A stretch of DNA of 8,818 bases from Gammaproteobacteria bacterium UBA4475 (GCA_002389265.1 DGOD01000206.1:1-8818); one strand, 5' to 3'; counted from the stretch's first letter, positions 1-6,259 are shown. Made by a program: numbers and translations. The notes: generated from the sequence alone by a model not told the origin.

Positions 1-2
1 GC

Positions 3-8
3 TACAAT
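3..8 (+). promoter_or_regulatory. candidate -10 element of the rpsF operon promoter
   Basis: TACAAT matches the sigma-70 -10 consensus at five of six positions. It lies about 77 bases before the rpsF start, so a transcript would begin near position 14-16 with a leader of about 70 nt. The matching -35 element would lie before the window and cannot be seen, so this is only half a promoter. Confidence 0.4.
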
Positions 9-13
9 GCGCC

Positions 14-84
14 CCCAGTTTTCTCCTTGCTTCACCACCGCGAATCACGCGTGCTGGGAAGCATTAACCCGAAAGGAGTCTTGA
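14..84 (+). promoter_or_regulatory. rpsF leader, candidate S6:S18 autoregulatory RNA with anti-SD
   Basis: Seen: CCCAG (14-18) can pair with CTGGG (54-58). Inside this, CGCG (39-42) pairs with CGCG (48-51) around an AATCA loop, and C36-A37 can extend the stem to T52-G53 with C38 bulged, so a CCG (38-40) sits at the bulge. The large internal strand (19-35) holds CTCCTT (23-28), the exact complement of AAGGAG (73-78) in the rpsF Shine-Dalgarno. Known: the S6:S18 complex binds a structured motif with a conserved CCG in rpsF leaders of many bacteria and represses its own mRNA. Inferred: this leader is such an element, and the loop may pair with the SD as a pseudoknot. No covariation was tested. 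Confidence 0.45.
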
Positions 85-525
85 ATGAGACATTATGAAA
101 TAGTGTTTCTGGTACATCCTGATCAAAGCGAACAGGTACCAGGAATGGTCGAGCGTTACTCCAGCATGATTACCGACGGTGGTGGCCAGGTTCACCGCGT
201 CGAAGATTGGGGGCGTCGTCAGTTAGCCTACCCGATCAACAAAATCCACAAAGCCCATTACGCTTTGCTCAATGTCGAATGTGGCAAAGAGGTTCTCGAG
301 GAACTAAACACGGCTTTCCGCTTTAATGACGCGGTTTTGCGCAACCTGATCATGAGCCGCAAGGGTCCTGAGACGGAAGATTCGCCTATCATGAAGGTCG
401 AACGCGAGAGTCGTGAGCGTAAAGAGCGAGACGATGTGTCAGCGCCTCGTGCGCCCGTGGCCGTTGAAGAAGCAGTAGCTGATACATATGCCGATTCAGA
501 AGCCGATTCAGAAGCAGCCAGCTAA
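85..525 (+). CDS. rpsF: 30S ribosomal protein S6
   Basis: S6 binds the central domain of 16S rRNA as a heterodimer with S18 during assembly of the 30S platform. The N-terminal 95 residues are a typical S6 fold: [14 protein letters not shown] start, the [13 protein letters not shown] segment at about 41-53, and the [14 protein letters not shown] segment at about 77-90. A strong SD, AAAGGAG (72-78), sits six bases before the ATG. At 146 residues the protein is somewhat longer than the usual S6. The extra length is a charged, probably disordered tail (about 95-146) that is arginine/glutamate-rich and then alanine/acid-rich. The tail ends in two ADSE repeats and AAS, not the two glutamates that RimK extends in E. 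coli S6. It is the first gene of the rpsF-rpsR-DUF2232-rplI operon, with rpsR 12 bases downstream and no priB between them. Confidence 0.97.
   Translation: MRHYEIVFLVHPDQSEQVPGMVERYSSMITDGGGQVHRVEDWGRRQLAYPINKIHKAHYALLNVECGKEVLEELNTAFRFNDAVLRNLIMSRKGPETEDSPIMKVERESRERKERDDVSAPRAPVAVEEAVADTYADSEADSEAAS
490..513 (+). repeat. 12-bp tandem duplication in the rpsF tail
   Basis: GCCGATTCAGAA occurs twice in direct succession (490-501 and 502-513). It is in frame and encodes ADSE twice in the disordered C-terminal tail of S6, just before the stop codon. The perfect identity suggests a recent in-frame duplication that lengthens the tail without affecting the S6 core. Confidence 0.8.
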
Positions 526-537
526 CCGGAGAATTTC

Positions 538-765
538 ATGTCACGATTTTATCGAAGAAGAAAGTTTTGCCGGTTTACTGCTGAAGGCGTAACCGAGATT
601 GATTACAAAGATATCGAAATGCTCAAGCAATATGTCTCAGAGACAGGCAAGATCGTTCCGAGTCGTATTACGGGCACCAAGGCCAGATACCAGCGTCAAT
701 TGGCGAAAGCCGTTAAGCGTGCGCGTTATCTCGCTCTGATTCCTTTTACTGATGGGCATAAGTAA
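538..765 (+). CDS. rpsR: 30S ribosomal protein S18
   Basis: S18 partners with S6 on the platform of the 30S subunit and contacts 16S rRNA. The 75-residue length is normal for gammaproteobacteria. The family is recognised by the basic [13 protein letters not shown] start, the [19 protein letters not shown] segment (21-39), [15 protein letters not shown] (41-55) and the [11 protein letters not shown] segment (60-70). GGAG (528-531) lies six bases before the ATG, in the 12-base gap after rpsF, so the two partner proteins are translated side by side from one message. The N-terminal cysteine 11 is typical and is not part of a zinc-binding set here. Translation is expected to follow the autoregulation proposed for the rpsF leader. 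Confidence 0.97.
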   Translation: MSRFYRRRKFCRFTAEGVTEIDYKDIEMLKQYVSETGKIVPSRITGTKARYQRQLAKAVKRARYLALIPFTDGHK

Positions 766-789
766 GTAGTCGCTATTCGCTGACTTACT
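761..789 (+). other. weak inverted repeat at the rpsR stop
   Basis: AGTAAGT (761-767) and ACTTACT (783-789) are perfectly complementary and straddle the rpsR stop codon with a 15-nt loop. A competing pairing exists between AGTAGT (765-770) and ACTACT (805-810). No T-run follows, so this is not a normal terminator. It could reduce transcription into the membrane gene or protect a 3' end, but chance is a real alternative for stems this short. Confidence 0.25.
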
Positions 790-824
790 GCTAAGTTTCC
801 GCTAACTACTGAGAGCAAATTAGT

Positions 825-1685
825 ATGCGTGCCCTGGCTGAATTCGTGATGCGAGGACGGCTTCAGGCGATAGCCGTCAGTGTCGGGCTGGCATTGTTGC
901 CATTAGGTCATTGGTTTAGTGCGGCGATCGTTTGTTTGGTGCTGCTACGCAAGGGCGTCAGCGAAGGGTTGGTGCTGCTGCTGTTGGCAAGTACGCCGCT
1001 CATCGGGCTGTATATCACTACCGGTGACCCAGGTCCGTTGATGGGCCTGATGGGCATGGTTTGCCTGGCGTCGATCTTGCGCAGTACCCAATCTTGGGAG
1101 CTAGTGTTAGGGGCGGTAGTGGTTGTGGCAGGCGCCAGTAGTCTCATCTTTGAGGTACTGGTGGCAGACGATTTGACGAGGCTTGTGGAGTGGTACTTGG
1201 AGCTGACGGCTGATGGTAGTGCTCAACTAATTGATCCGGTCGAGATGCAGGAGCTGACGCGACAGGTGGTTATGGGTTTGTTTGCCATGGGTCAGGCCTA
1301 TGCCATGATCGGTTTTCTGGTCTTGGCAAGATCTTGGCAAAGCCAGTTATATCATCCTGGCGGCTTTCAGGCTGAGTTCCATCAGCTGCGCATACCGGCA
1401 CCATTGGCTGCCGGCATTGTAGCGCTGCTGCTGGTCTGTGTAGTGATTGGTACGCCGCAGGCGTTGCGCTGGATACCGTTGTTAACGGTACCCTTGGTCA
1501 TGGCGGCAATTGGCCTGGTGCACTGGCTGGTTGCCATGAAGGGGTTGTCCGGCCATTGGTTGGGGGGCTTCTATATAGTGTTGATAATCATGTATCAGCT
1601 GGTTTCACCCTTGTTGGCATCGCTGGCATTGATGGATAGCTGGTTTGAATTGAGAAAGAAATTTCGATCCGATCGAGAGGTGTAA
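825..1685 (+). CDS. DUF2232-type multi-pass inner-membrane protein of the ribosomal operon
   Basis: This 286-residue protein is strongly hydrophobic, with about eight likely membrane segments: roughly 13-41 (possibly two), 47-65, 70-86, 92-113, 145-168, 192-208, 214-236 and 246-270. The most polar stretch is 114-144, and the C-terminus is basic (DSWFELRKKFRSDREV, 271-286), probably cytoplasmic. No catalytic motif is visible. From position and general character I assign it to the DUF2232 (YybS-like) proteins that lie between rpsR and rplI in Pseudomonas. The molecular function is not known to me. The start at 825 has GAGAG (811-815) upstream; an alternative ATG at 849 would remove eight residues. 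Its end holds the SD of rplI, and the rplI ATG begins three bases after its stop, so the two are co-translated. I infer a housekeeping role linked to growth rate from the context only. Confidence 0.8.
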   Translation: MRALAEFVMRGRLQAIAVSVGLALLPLGHWFSAAIVCLVLLRKGVSEGLVLLLLASTPLIGLYITTGDPGPLMGLMGMVCLASILRSTQSWELVLGAVVVVAGASSLIFEVLVADDLTRLVEWYLELTADGSAQLIDPVEMQELTRQVVMGLFAMGQAYAMIGFLVLARSWQSQLYHPGGFQAEFHQLRIPAPLAAGIVALLLVCVVIGTPQALRWIPLLTVPLVMAAIGLVHWLVAMKGLSGHWLGGFYIVLIIMYQLVSPLLASLALMDSWFELRKKFRSDREV

Positions 1686-1688
1686 GAT

Positions 1689-2138
1689 ATGGAAGTTATT
1701 CTGTTAGAACGCGTTGCTAACCTAGGTAATCTGGGCGACCAGGTGACGGTCAAGTCTGGCTACGGGCGTAATTACCTGATGCCGCAAAAGAAAGCTGTGC
1801 CGGCGACGAAAGAAAATGTTGCCTCTTTCGAGGTTCGACGAGTTGAACTGCAAAAGCTGGCTGACGAGAAGTTGGCAGAATGCCAGGCTCGTGGTGCGAA
1901 AATCAGCGCCTTGGAAGTTACCATCACGGCTAAGGCCGGCGATGAAGGCAAGCTGTTTGGCTCAATCACTGTTCGTGACATCGTTGACGCCGTAGCGGCC
2001 CAAGGGTTCGAGCTGGAGAAGAGTGAAGTGCGCATGCCTGAAGGTCCGATCCGTGATCTGGGTGAGCATGAAGTAGATATTCACCTGCACACTGACGTCA
2101 ATGTGAAGCTCAAAGTCGGTGTCATCGCCGAGGCTTGA
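1689..2138 (+). CDS. rplI: 50S ribosomal protein L9
   Basis: L9 binds 23S rRNA near the base of the L1 stalk, projects far from the subunit and helps keep reading frame and translation fidelity. The 149-residue length equals that of E. coli L9. The N-domain (1-52) starts [19 protein letters not shown] and carries the [11 protein letters not shown] segment (23-33). It is followed by the long connecting helix (about 41-75) and the C-domain with [14 protein letters not shown] (81-94) and [13 protein letters not shown] (125-137). One oddity is lysine at position 34, where E. coli, Pseudomonas and Geobacillus L9 have glycine in the QG[KL]A loop. The SD GAGAGG (1675-1680) lies inside the end of the upstream membrane gene, with only three bases between the genes. 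It is the last gene of the ribosomal operon. Confidence 0.97.
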   Translation: MEVILLERVANLGNLGDQVTVKSGYGRNYLMPQKKAVPATKENVASFEVRRVELQKLADEKLAECQARGAKISALEVTITAKAGDEGKLFGSITVRDIVDAVAAQGFELEKSEVRMPEGPIRDLGEHEVDIHLHTDVNVKLKVGVIAEA

Positions 2139-2147
2139 TTGAAGGCG

Positions 2148-2206
2148 TGATCCCGTGCTGGTGTCTATGCTGGCTGCCAAGCCAGGAGTCGCTGGAAACG
2201 GGATCA
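2148..2206 (+). other. long-range inverted repeat enclosing a small hairpin after rplI
   Basis: TGATCCCGT (2148-2156) is perfectly complementary to ACGGGATCA (2198-2206). The enclosed 41 bases contain a second hairpin, CTGGCT (2170-2175) with AGCCAG (2180-2185), closed by a GCCA loop. The whole forms a two-tier RNA fold starting ten bases after the rplI stop. No T-run follows, so it is not a classic intrinsic terminator. It may protect the 3' end of the ribosomal-protein mRNA or act with Rho. The role is inferred. Confidence 0.5.
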
Positions 2207-2236
2207 AGTTAGCCTAATTCAGGTTCCAGAAGCGCA

Positions 2237-2271
2237 GGGGGGTCTTGCTCAAGAGACGCCCGATATGTTTT
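2237..2271 (+). terminator. candidate weak intrinsic terminator of the rpsF-rplI operon
   Basis: GGGGTCTT (2239-2246) can pair with GAGAC-G-CCC (2253-2261), with one bulged G (2258) and one G:U pair around a loop of about six bases. A TTTT run (2268-2271) follows after GATATG. The stem is imperfect and the T-run is short and six bases away, so termination would be partial. Reading through into dnaB, as seen in related operons, is possible. Confidence 0.35.
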
Positions 2272-2293
2272 GCTATTGAAAGTTTCTTTTCGC

Positions 2294-2308
2294 AGGGTAC
2301 TCTACCCT
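2294..2308. promoter_or_regulatory. perfect 6-3-6 inverted repeat in the dnaB leader
   Basis: AGGGTA-CTC-TACCCT is a perfect inverted repeat about 30 bases before the dnaB start. A TTGAAA (2276-2281) lies just upstream and resembles a -35 element. The only -10 at a suitable distance, TACTCT (2298-2303), is poor and overlaps the repeat. The site could be an operator over a weak dnaB promoter or a small RNA hairpin. No regulator is identified. Confidence 0.35.
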
Positions 2309-2339
2309 ACCTGGCTCATCCTTCAGCGCGGCGACACTT

Positions 2340-3716
2340 TTGGCTATAGCAACAGACGACATTAACACGGCGACCCTCAAGGTTCCGCCCCACTCGCTGG
2401 AGGCTGAACGGTCAGTCCTCGGCGGCTTAATGCTCGACGAACAGGCGTTCGACCATATTTCAGGCCTGCTGACCGCTGATGATTTCTACCGCGGGGATCA
2501 CCGAGTGATCTTTCGCTGCATGGAAAGCATGGCGGAACAGAACAAACCCCTCGATATCATTACCATCTCTGAGGCTTTGAGTGCGGTCAACGAGCTCAGC
2601 AATGTCGGTGGTATTGCCTACTTGTCTGATCTAGCCAACAGCATTCCCACCACCTCTAATATCCGTGCCTATGCCACCATTGTGGTTGAGCGTGCCACCG
2701 TTCGTAAGCTGATCTCGGTCGCCCATGAGATTGCCGATAGCGGTTTTAATCCCGACGGTCGCGATAGTGCCACGCTGATCGATCTGGCGGAATCCAAAGT
2801 TTTCCAAATCGGCGACTCTCGGCCTTCTAGCGGCGGCCCTCTGCCAGTCCGTAGTGTTCTGACCAAGGCTGTTGAGCGCATCGATGAGTTGTTTCAGACC
2901 AAGGGCTCGCTGACGGGACTCAGTACAGGCTTTCGCGATATCGATGAAATGACTATGGGCCTGCAGAAGGGCGACCTGGTGATTGTCGCTGGACGGCCGT
3001 CCATGGGGAAGACCAGCTTCGCGATGAACATTGCAGAAAATGCCGCGATCGCCGGTGATAAGCCGGTCTTGGTGTTCAGTATGGAGATGCCTGCGGATTC
3101 ATTGATCATGCGTATGCTGTCGTCCCTCGGGCGAATAGACCAATCAAAAATTCGAAGCGGACAGTTGAGCGACGAAGACTGGCCAAGGCTCACATCAGCG
3201 GTCACTTTGCTGAACGACAAGCCGTTGTTTATCGATGATTCCTCAGCCCTGTCGCCCAACGAAATTCGCTCTCGATGTCGGCGGATTGCCCGAGAACACG
3301 GCCCTATTGGCTTGATCGTGGTGGACTACCTACAATTGATGCAGGTGACCGGCGGCTCAGAGAATCGAGCAACAGAAATCTCGGAAATTTCCCGTGGGCT
3401 GAAGGGGATAGCCAAGGAGTTTGATTGTCCAATGGTGGCTCTGTCTCAACTCAACCGAGGTCTGGAGCAGCGGCCCGACAAGCGTCCAATCATGTCTGAC
3501 TTGCGAGAATCTGGCGCCATCGAGCAGGATGCGGATGTTATTCTGGCGATCTATCGAGACGAGGTTTACCACGACGACGCAGAAAAGGGCGTCGCTGAAG
3601 CGATTATCTTGAAACAACGAAATGGTCCTATTGGTCGCAAGAAGCTTGCATTTATTGGCCAGTACACCAAGTTTGAAGATCTGGCTCAGGGCTACGATGA
3701 TTACATGTATGAGTAG
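2340..3716 (+). CDS. dnaB: replicative DNA helicase DnaB
   Basis: DnaB is the hexameric ATP-driven 5'-3' helicase that unwinds the replication fork and recruits primase. The 458-residue protein has the usual length and order: N-terminal primase-interaction domain (about 14-115, beginning LKVPPHSLEAERSVLGGLM), linker (about 116-190) and RecA-like motor. Visible motor motifs are Walker A GRPSMGKT (218-225), the catalytic glutamate in SMEM (E249), Walker B LIVVDYLQL (325-333), SRGLK (351-355), DLRESGAIEQDAD (387-399) and the arginine finger in KQRNGPIG (425-432). There is no intein. The start is TTG: no ATG or GTG lies in frame between the upstream in-frame stop (2277-2279) and the conserved domain, and TTG at 2340 gives a normal-length N-terminus. 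No clear SD precedes it, which suggests low translation initiation. The 3' end overlaps a 13-nt tandem repeat leading into alr. Confidence 0.96.
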   Translation: MAIATDDINTATLKVPPHSLEAERSVLGGLMLDEQAFDHISGLLTADDFYRGDHRVIFRCMESMAEQNKPLDIITISEALSAVNELSNVGGIAYLSDLANSIPTTSNIRAYATIVVERATVRKLISVAHEIADSGFNPDGRDSATLIDLAESKVFQIGDSRPSSGGPLPVRSVLTKAVERIDELFQTKGSLTGLSTGFRDIDEMTMGLQKGDLVIVAGRPSMGKTSFAMNIAENAAIAGDKPVLVFSMEMPADSLIMRMLSSLGRIDQSKIRSGQLSDEDWPRLTSAVTLLNDKPLFIDDSSALSPNEIRSRCRRIAREHGPIGLIVVDYLQLMQVTGGSENRATEISEISRGLKGIAKEFDCPMVALSQLNRGLEQRPDKRPIMSDLRESGAIEQDADVILAIYRDEVYHDDAEKGVAEAIILKQRNGPIGRKKLAFIGQYTKFEDLAQGYDDYMYE

Positions 3717-3773
3717 CGCTTATGAGTCGCTCGGATGAGACGCGTCTGTGAGTAGCTCCTATGAGTAGTTCGC
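3709..3773 (+). repeat. five-unit 13-nt tandem repeat spanning the dnaB stop and alr start
   Basis: Five consecutive 13-nt units share an ATGAG core: ATGAGTAGCGCTT (3709), ATGAGTCGCTCGG (3722), ATGAGACGCGTCT (3735), GTGAGTAGCTCCT (3748) and ATGAGTAGTTCGC (3761). Unit 1 contains the dnaB stop and unit 5 begins with the alr start codon. Because 13 is not a multiple of three, each unit shifts frame by one. Every unit opens with a start codon, and its short frame ends within a later unit at a stop overlapping another start. Unit 3 also contains a perfect 10-bp palindrome, AGACGCGTCT (3738-3747). The likely origin is stepwise slippage of one junction sequence. Confidence 0.8.
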
Positions 3774-4813
3774 CCATAGCGAGAATCCACGTTCGAGGTA
3801 TACAACACAATCTCGATCTTGCCCGCGCCTGTTCACCTCATAGTCAATTGCTGGCCATGGTCAAAGGCAACGCCTATGGCCATGACATGCTGGGTCTGGC
3901 ATCTCGTCTGCAAAGGGTCGATGCCTTTGGTGTCGCTCGAGTTGATGAGGGGCTTCAATTGCGTGCCCAGGGCGTCAAGCAGCCCATTATTGTGTTGCAT
4001 GGATTTAACGACTCGCAGGAACTCGAAGCTTGTCGACAAGCTGTGCTGACACCGACCGTGCATAGCCAACACCAGTTAGATCTGTTGTCAGACCAGCACA
4101 GTCGCGACCTGCCGGTCTGGCTCAAGCTCGATACAGGCATGCACCGATTGGGATTTTCACCGCTGGCGTTTCAGGCCATTGTCGACAGTGGCGAATTCAA
4201 TGTGACTTGTATTTTGAGTCATCTCGCCAACGCTGAAAATCTCGCTCATCCACAGAATAGCCTGCAGCTCGAATTGTTCGCGGCACTGACCAAGGACCTG
4301 GGCATACCGCGCAGTCTGGCGAATTCGGGGGCGATCCTCGGTTGGCCCGAGAGCCATTATGACTGGATTCGCCCCGGTATCATGCTCTACGGCAGCTCGC
4401 CGGCGAACACCAAGTTGGCTGACCTGCGTCCAGCGATGACCCTGACAGCACCGGTGCTCTCGGTTAGGGCGGTGGCAGCAGGAGAGACCATTGGCTATGG
4501 CGGTATCTGGCGCGCGCCGGAAAATACCCGTATTGCAGTGTTGGGCATCGGCTATGCTGATGGTTATCCGCGGGAAGTCCCGGTGCAAATGCCGGTGTGG
4601 ATCAATGGGCAGCGGCGACCGATTGTTGGTCGAGTTTCCATGGATACCTTGATGGTGGATGTGGGTGATCTGCCAATAGTCCCCAATGAGCGAGCCGAGA
4701 TGTGGGGCCAGGCGCTACCGGTAGACGAAGTGGCGGCATTGGTGGGCTCCATTGGCTATACCCTGATGTCCGGTCTGACCGCGAGAGTGCAACGTGAATT
4801 GGTTGATGAGTAA
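3761..4813 (+). CDS. alr: alanine racemase (PLP-dependent)
   Basis: Alr interconverts L- and D-alanine and supplies D-alanine for peptidoglycan in the cytoplasm. The 350-residue protein is close to usual length. The PLP-binding lysine is K35 in VKGNAYGHD (34-42). The LKLDTGMHRLG segment (121-131) holds K122, the equivalent of the carbamylated lysine in the Geobacillus enzyme, and R129. RPGIMLYG (204-211) follows the barrel. The catalytic tyrosine of the partner subunit is Y246 in IGYGG (244-248), followed by GIGYADGYPR (262-271) and VGRVSMDTLMVDV (289-301). It has no recognisable SD. Its ATG is the last unit of the 13-nt repeat and overlaps the stop of a six-codon frame (3748-3768), so initiation may depend on ribosomes arriving from dnaB. 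The constitutive Alr rather than catabolic DadX is favoured by the dnaB neighbourhood, as in other gammaproteobacteria. Confidence 0.95.
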   Translation: MSSSPIARIHVRGIQHNLDLARACSPHSQLLAMVKGNAYGHDMLGLASRLQRVDAFGVARVDEGLQLRAQGVKQPIIVLHGFNDSQELEACRQAVLTPTVHSQHQLDLLSDQHSRDLPVWLKLDTGMHRLGFSPLAFQAIVDSGEFNVTCILSHLANAENLAHPQNSLQLELFAALTKDLGIPRSLANSGAILGWPESHYDWIRPGIMLYGSSPANTKLADLRPAMTLTAPVLSVRAVAAGETIGYGGIWRAPENTRIAVLGIGYADGYPREVPVQMPVWINGQRRPIVGRVSMDTLMVDVGDLPIVPNERAEMWGQALPVDEVAALVGSIGYTLMSGLTARVQRELVDE

Positions 4814-4873
4814 GCGCTCGCCAACAGCAGAGACCAGTAATTTCAAAATAAATGGACAATACAGGCGACACTG

Positions 4874-6235
4874 ATGGCCAAGTCAAAAACAGTTTATGTC
4901 TGCAGTGATTGTGGCTCTGAAAGTGCCAAATGGCAGGGTCAGTGTGGTGACTGCAAAGCCTGGAATACCATGACTCGGCTGTCGATTGAAGACACCGCCC
5001 GCAGTGCCAGAAAGCAGGGTTTTGCCGGCCAACTAGCCGCTGCCAGCATTCTCGGCGAGGTGTCTGCCCAGGATGTGCCGCGACTGGCCACCGGTTCTGG
5101 TGAGTTTGACCGTGTGCTGGGAGGTGGTTTGGTGCCCGGTTCGGCGGTGTTAATCTCCGGTAGCCCCGGCGCTGGCAAGAGTACGTTGTTGATTCAAACC
5201 TTGTGTAAGCTCGCCGAGCAACACGCGGCCCTGTATATCACCGGTGAAGAGAGTCTGGCACAGATCGCGATGCGGGCCCGACGGCTGCAATTGCCGGTTG
5301 ATAAGCTCAACGTCATGGCGCAGACCAATGTGGAAGCGATTTGTGCGACCTGGGATGAGATGAAGCCCAAATTAATCGTGATTGACTCGATTCAGGTCAT
5401 GTACATGGATGGTGTGGAATCGGCCCCTGGCGGTGTTGCCCAGGTTCGAGAGAGCGCTTCCATGTTGATCCAGCACGCCAAGCGTACTGACACGATCTTA
5501 TTGTTGGTGGGCCATGTAACGAAGGAAGGCAACCTCGCTGGCCCAAGGGTGCTGGAGCATATGATTGATTGCTTCGTGATGCTCGAAGGCGAGAACGACA
5601 GTCGCTATCGCACCCTGCGCGCCAGTAAGAATCGCTTTGGTGCCGTCAATGAGTTGGGTATTTTTGCCATGACCGAGAAGGGCCTGGCAGAAGTGTCGAA
5701 CCCCTCGGCGATCTTCTTGTCTCGAGGCGAGGAGGCGGCGCCTGGCAGTATCGTCATGGTCGTTTGGGAAGGCACGCGACCCTTGTTAGTTGAAGCTCAA
5801 GCCCTGGTTGATGCCAGTGCCCTGGGTAATCCTCGGCGAGTGGCGGTGGGTTTTGAGCAGAATCGATTGGCCATGCTGCTGGCGGTGCTGCATCGTCACG
5901 GTGGCTTGCAGGTGGGTGATCAAGATGTCTTCGTCAATGCGGTTGGCGGTATTCGCGTGACCGAAACCAGCAGCGATCTGGCGCTCCTGCTCGCGGTGGT
6001 CTCAAGTTTTCGAGACAAGGCGCTGCCCATGGATCTGATTTGTTTTGGCGAGGTGGGTTTGTCCGGTGAAATCAGGCCCGTGCCGAACGGTCAGGATCGA
6101 TTGCGAGAGGCGGCGAAGCATGGCTTTCGGCACGCCATCGTGCCGAAAGCCAACTTGCCTAAACAACCGATCAAAGGCATGCAGATCACCGGCGTCAACA
6201 AGCTCCAAGAGGCTCTTGAAGCCATTGGCGCCTGA
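4874..6235 (+). CDS. radA: DNA repair protein RadA
   Basis: RadA (Sms) is a hexameric DnaB-like motor that drives branch migration and processes recombination intermediates in DNA repair. The 453-residue protein shows the full domain order: a C4 zinc finger (C10, C13, C24, C27), a RecA-like ATPase with Walker A GSPGAGKS (96-103), Walker B KLIVIDS (166-172), the RadA-specific KNRFG motif (252-256) and a C-terminal Lon-protease-like domain (about 285-453), including DVFVNAVGGIRVTE (351-364). All key residues are present. The ATG follows a weak AGG (4863-4865), and the 60-base AT-rich gap after alr holds no convincing promoter. Co-transcription with alr is therefore possible but unproven. It converges on ettA, and its stop codon lies in a hairpin that also contains the ettA stop. 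Confidence 0.96.
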   Translation: MAKSKTVYVCSDCGSESAKWQGQCGDCKAWNTMTRLSIEDTARSARKQGFAGQLAAASILGEVSAQDVPRLATGSGEFDRVLGGGLVPGSAVLISGSPGAGKSTLLIQTLCKLAEQHAALYITGEESLAQIAMRARRLQLPVDKLNVMAQTNVEAICATWDEMKPKLIVIDSIQVMYMDGVESAPGGVAQVRESASMLIQHAKRTDTILLLVGHVTKEGNLAGPRVLEHMIDCFVMLEGENDSRYRTLRASKNRFGAVNELGIFAMTEKGLAEVSNPSAIFLSRGEEAAPGSIVMVVWEGTRPLLVEAQALVDASALGNPRRVAVGFEQNRLAMLLAVLHRHGGLQVGDQDVFVNAVGGIRVTETSSDLALLLAVVSSFRDKALPMDLICFGEVGLSGEIRPVPNGQDRLREAAKHGFRHAIVPKANLPKQPIKGMQITGVNKLQEALEAIGA

Positions 6236-6259
6236 GTCCGCGGTTTTCTGGGCTCAGGC
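6230..6259. terminator. shared hairpin at the convergent radA and ettA stops
   Basis: GCCTGAGTCC (6230-6239) pairs with GGGCTCAGGC (6250-6259) over ten base pairs, one of them a T:G pair as drawn on the plus strand, with a loop of ten bases that includes TTTT. The radA TGA (6233-6235) and the complement of the ettA TGA (6254-6256) pair with each other inside the stem. Both transcripts would make the hairpin, so it could end or stabilise either message. Neither side has the downstream U-run of a classic intrinsic terminator, so termination strength is uncertain. Confidence 0.5.

Noticed and set aside
526..537. priB between rpsF and rpsR, as in enterobacteria
   Set aside because: The gap is only 12 bases and carries just the rpsR SD.
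4157..4588. Open frame of 143 codons on the minus strand inside alr
   Set aside because: It lies wholly within the alr coding region, shows no family motif and has an arginine/histidine-rich composition typical of a shadow frame.
4814..4873. Possible radA promoter in the AT-rich gap after alr
   Set aside because: No pair of -35 and -10 hexamers with acceptable match and spacing could be found by eye.
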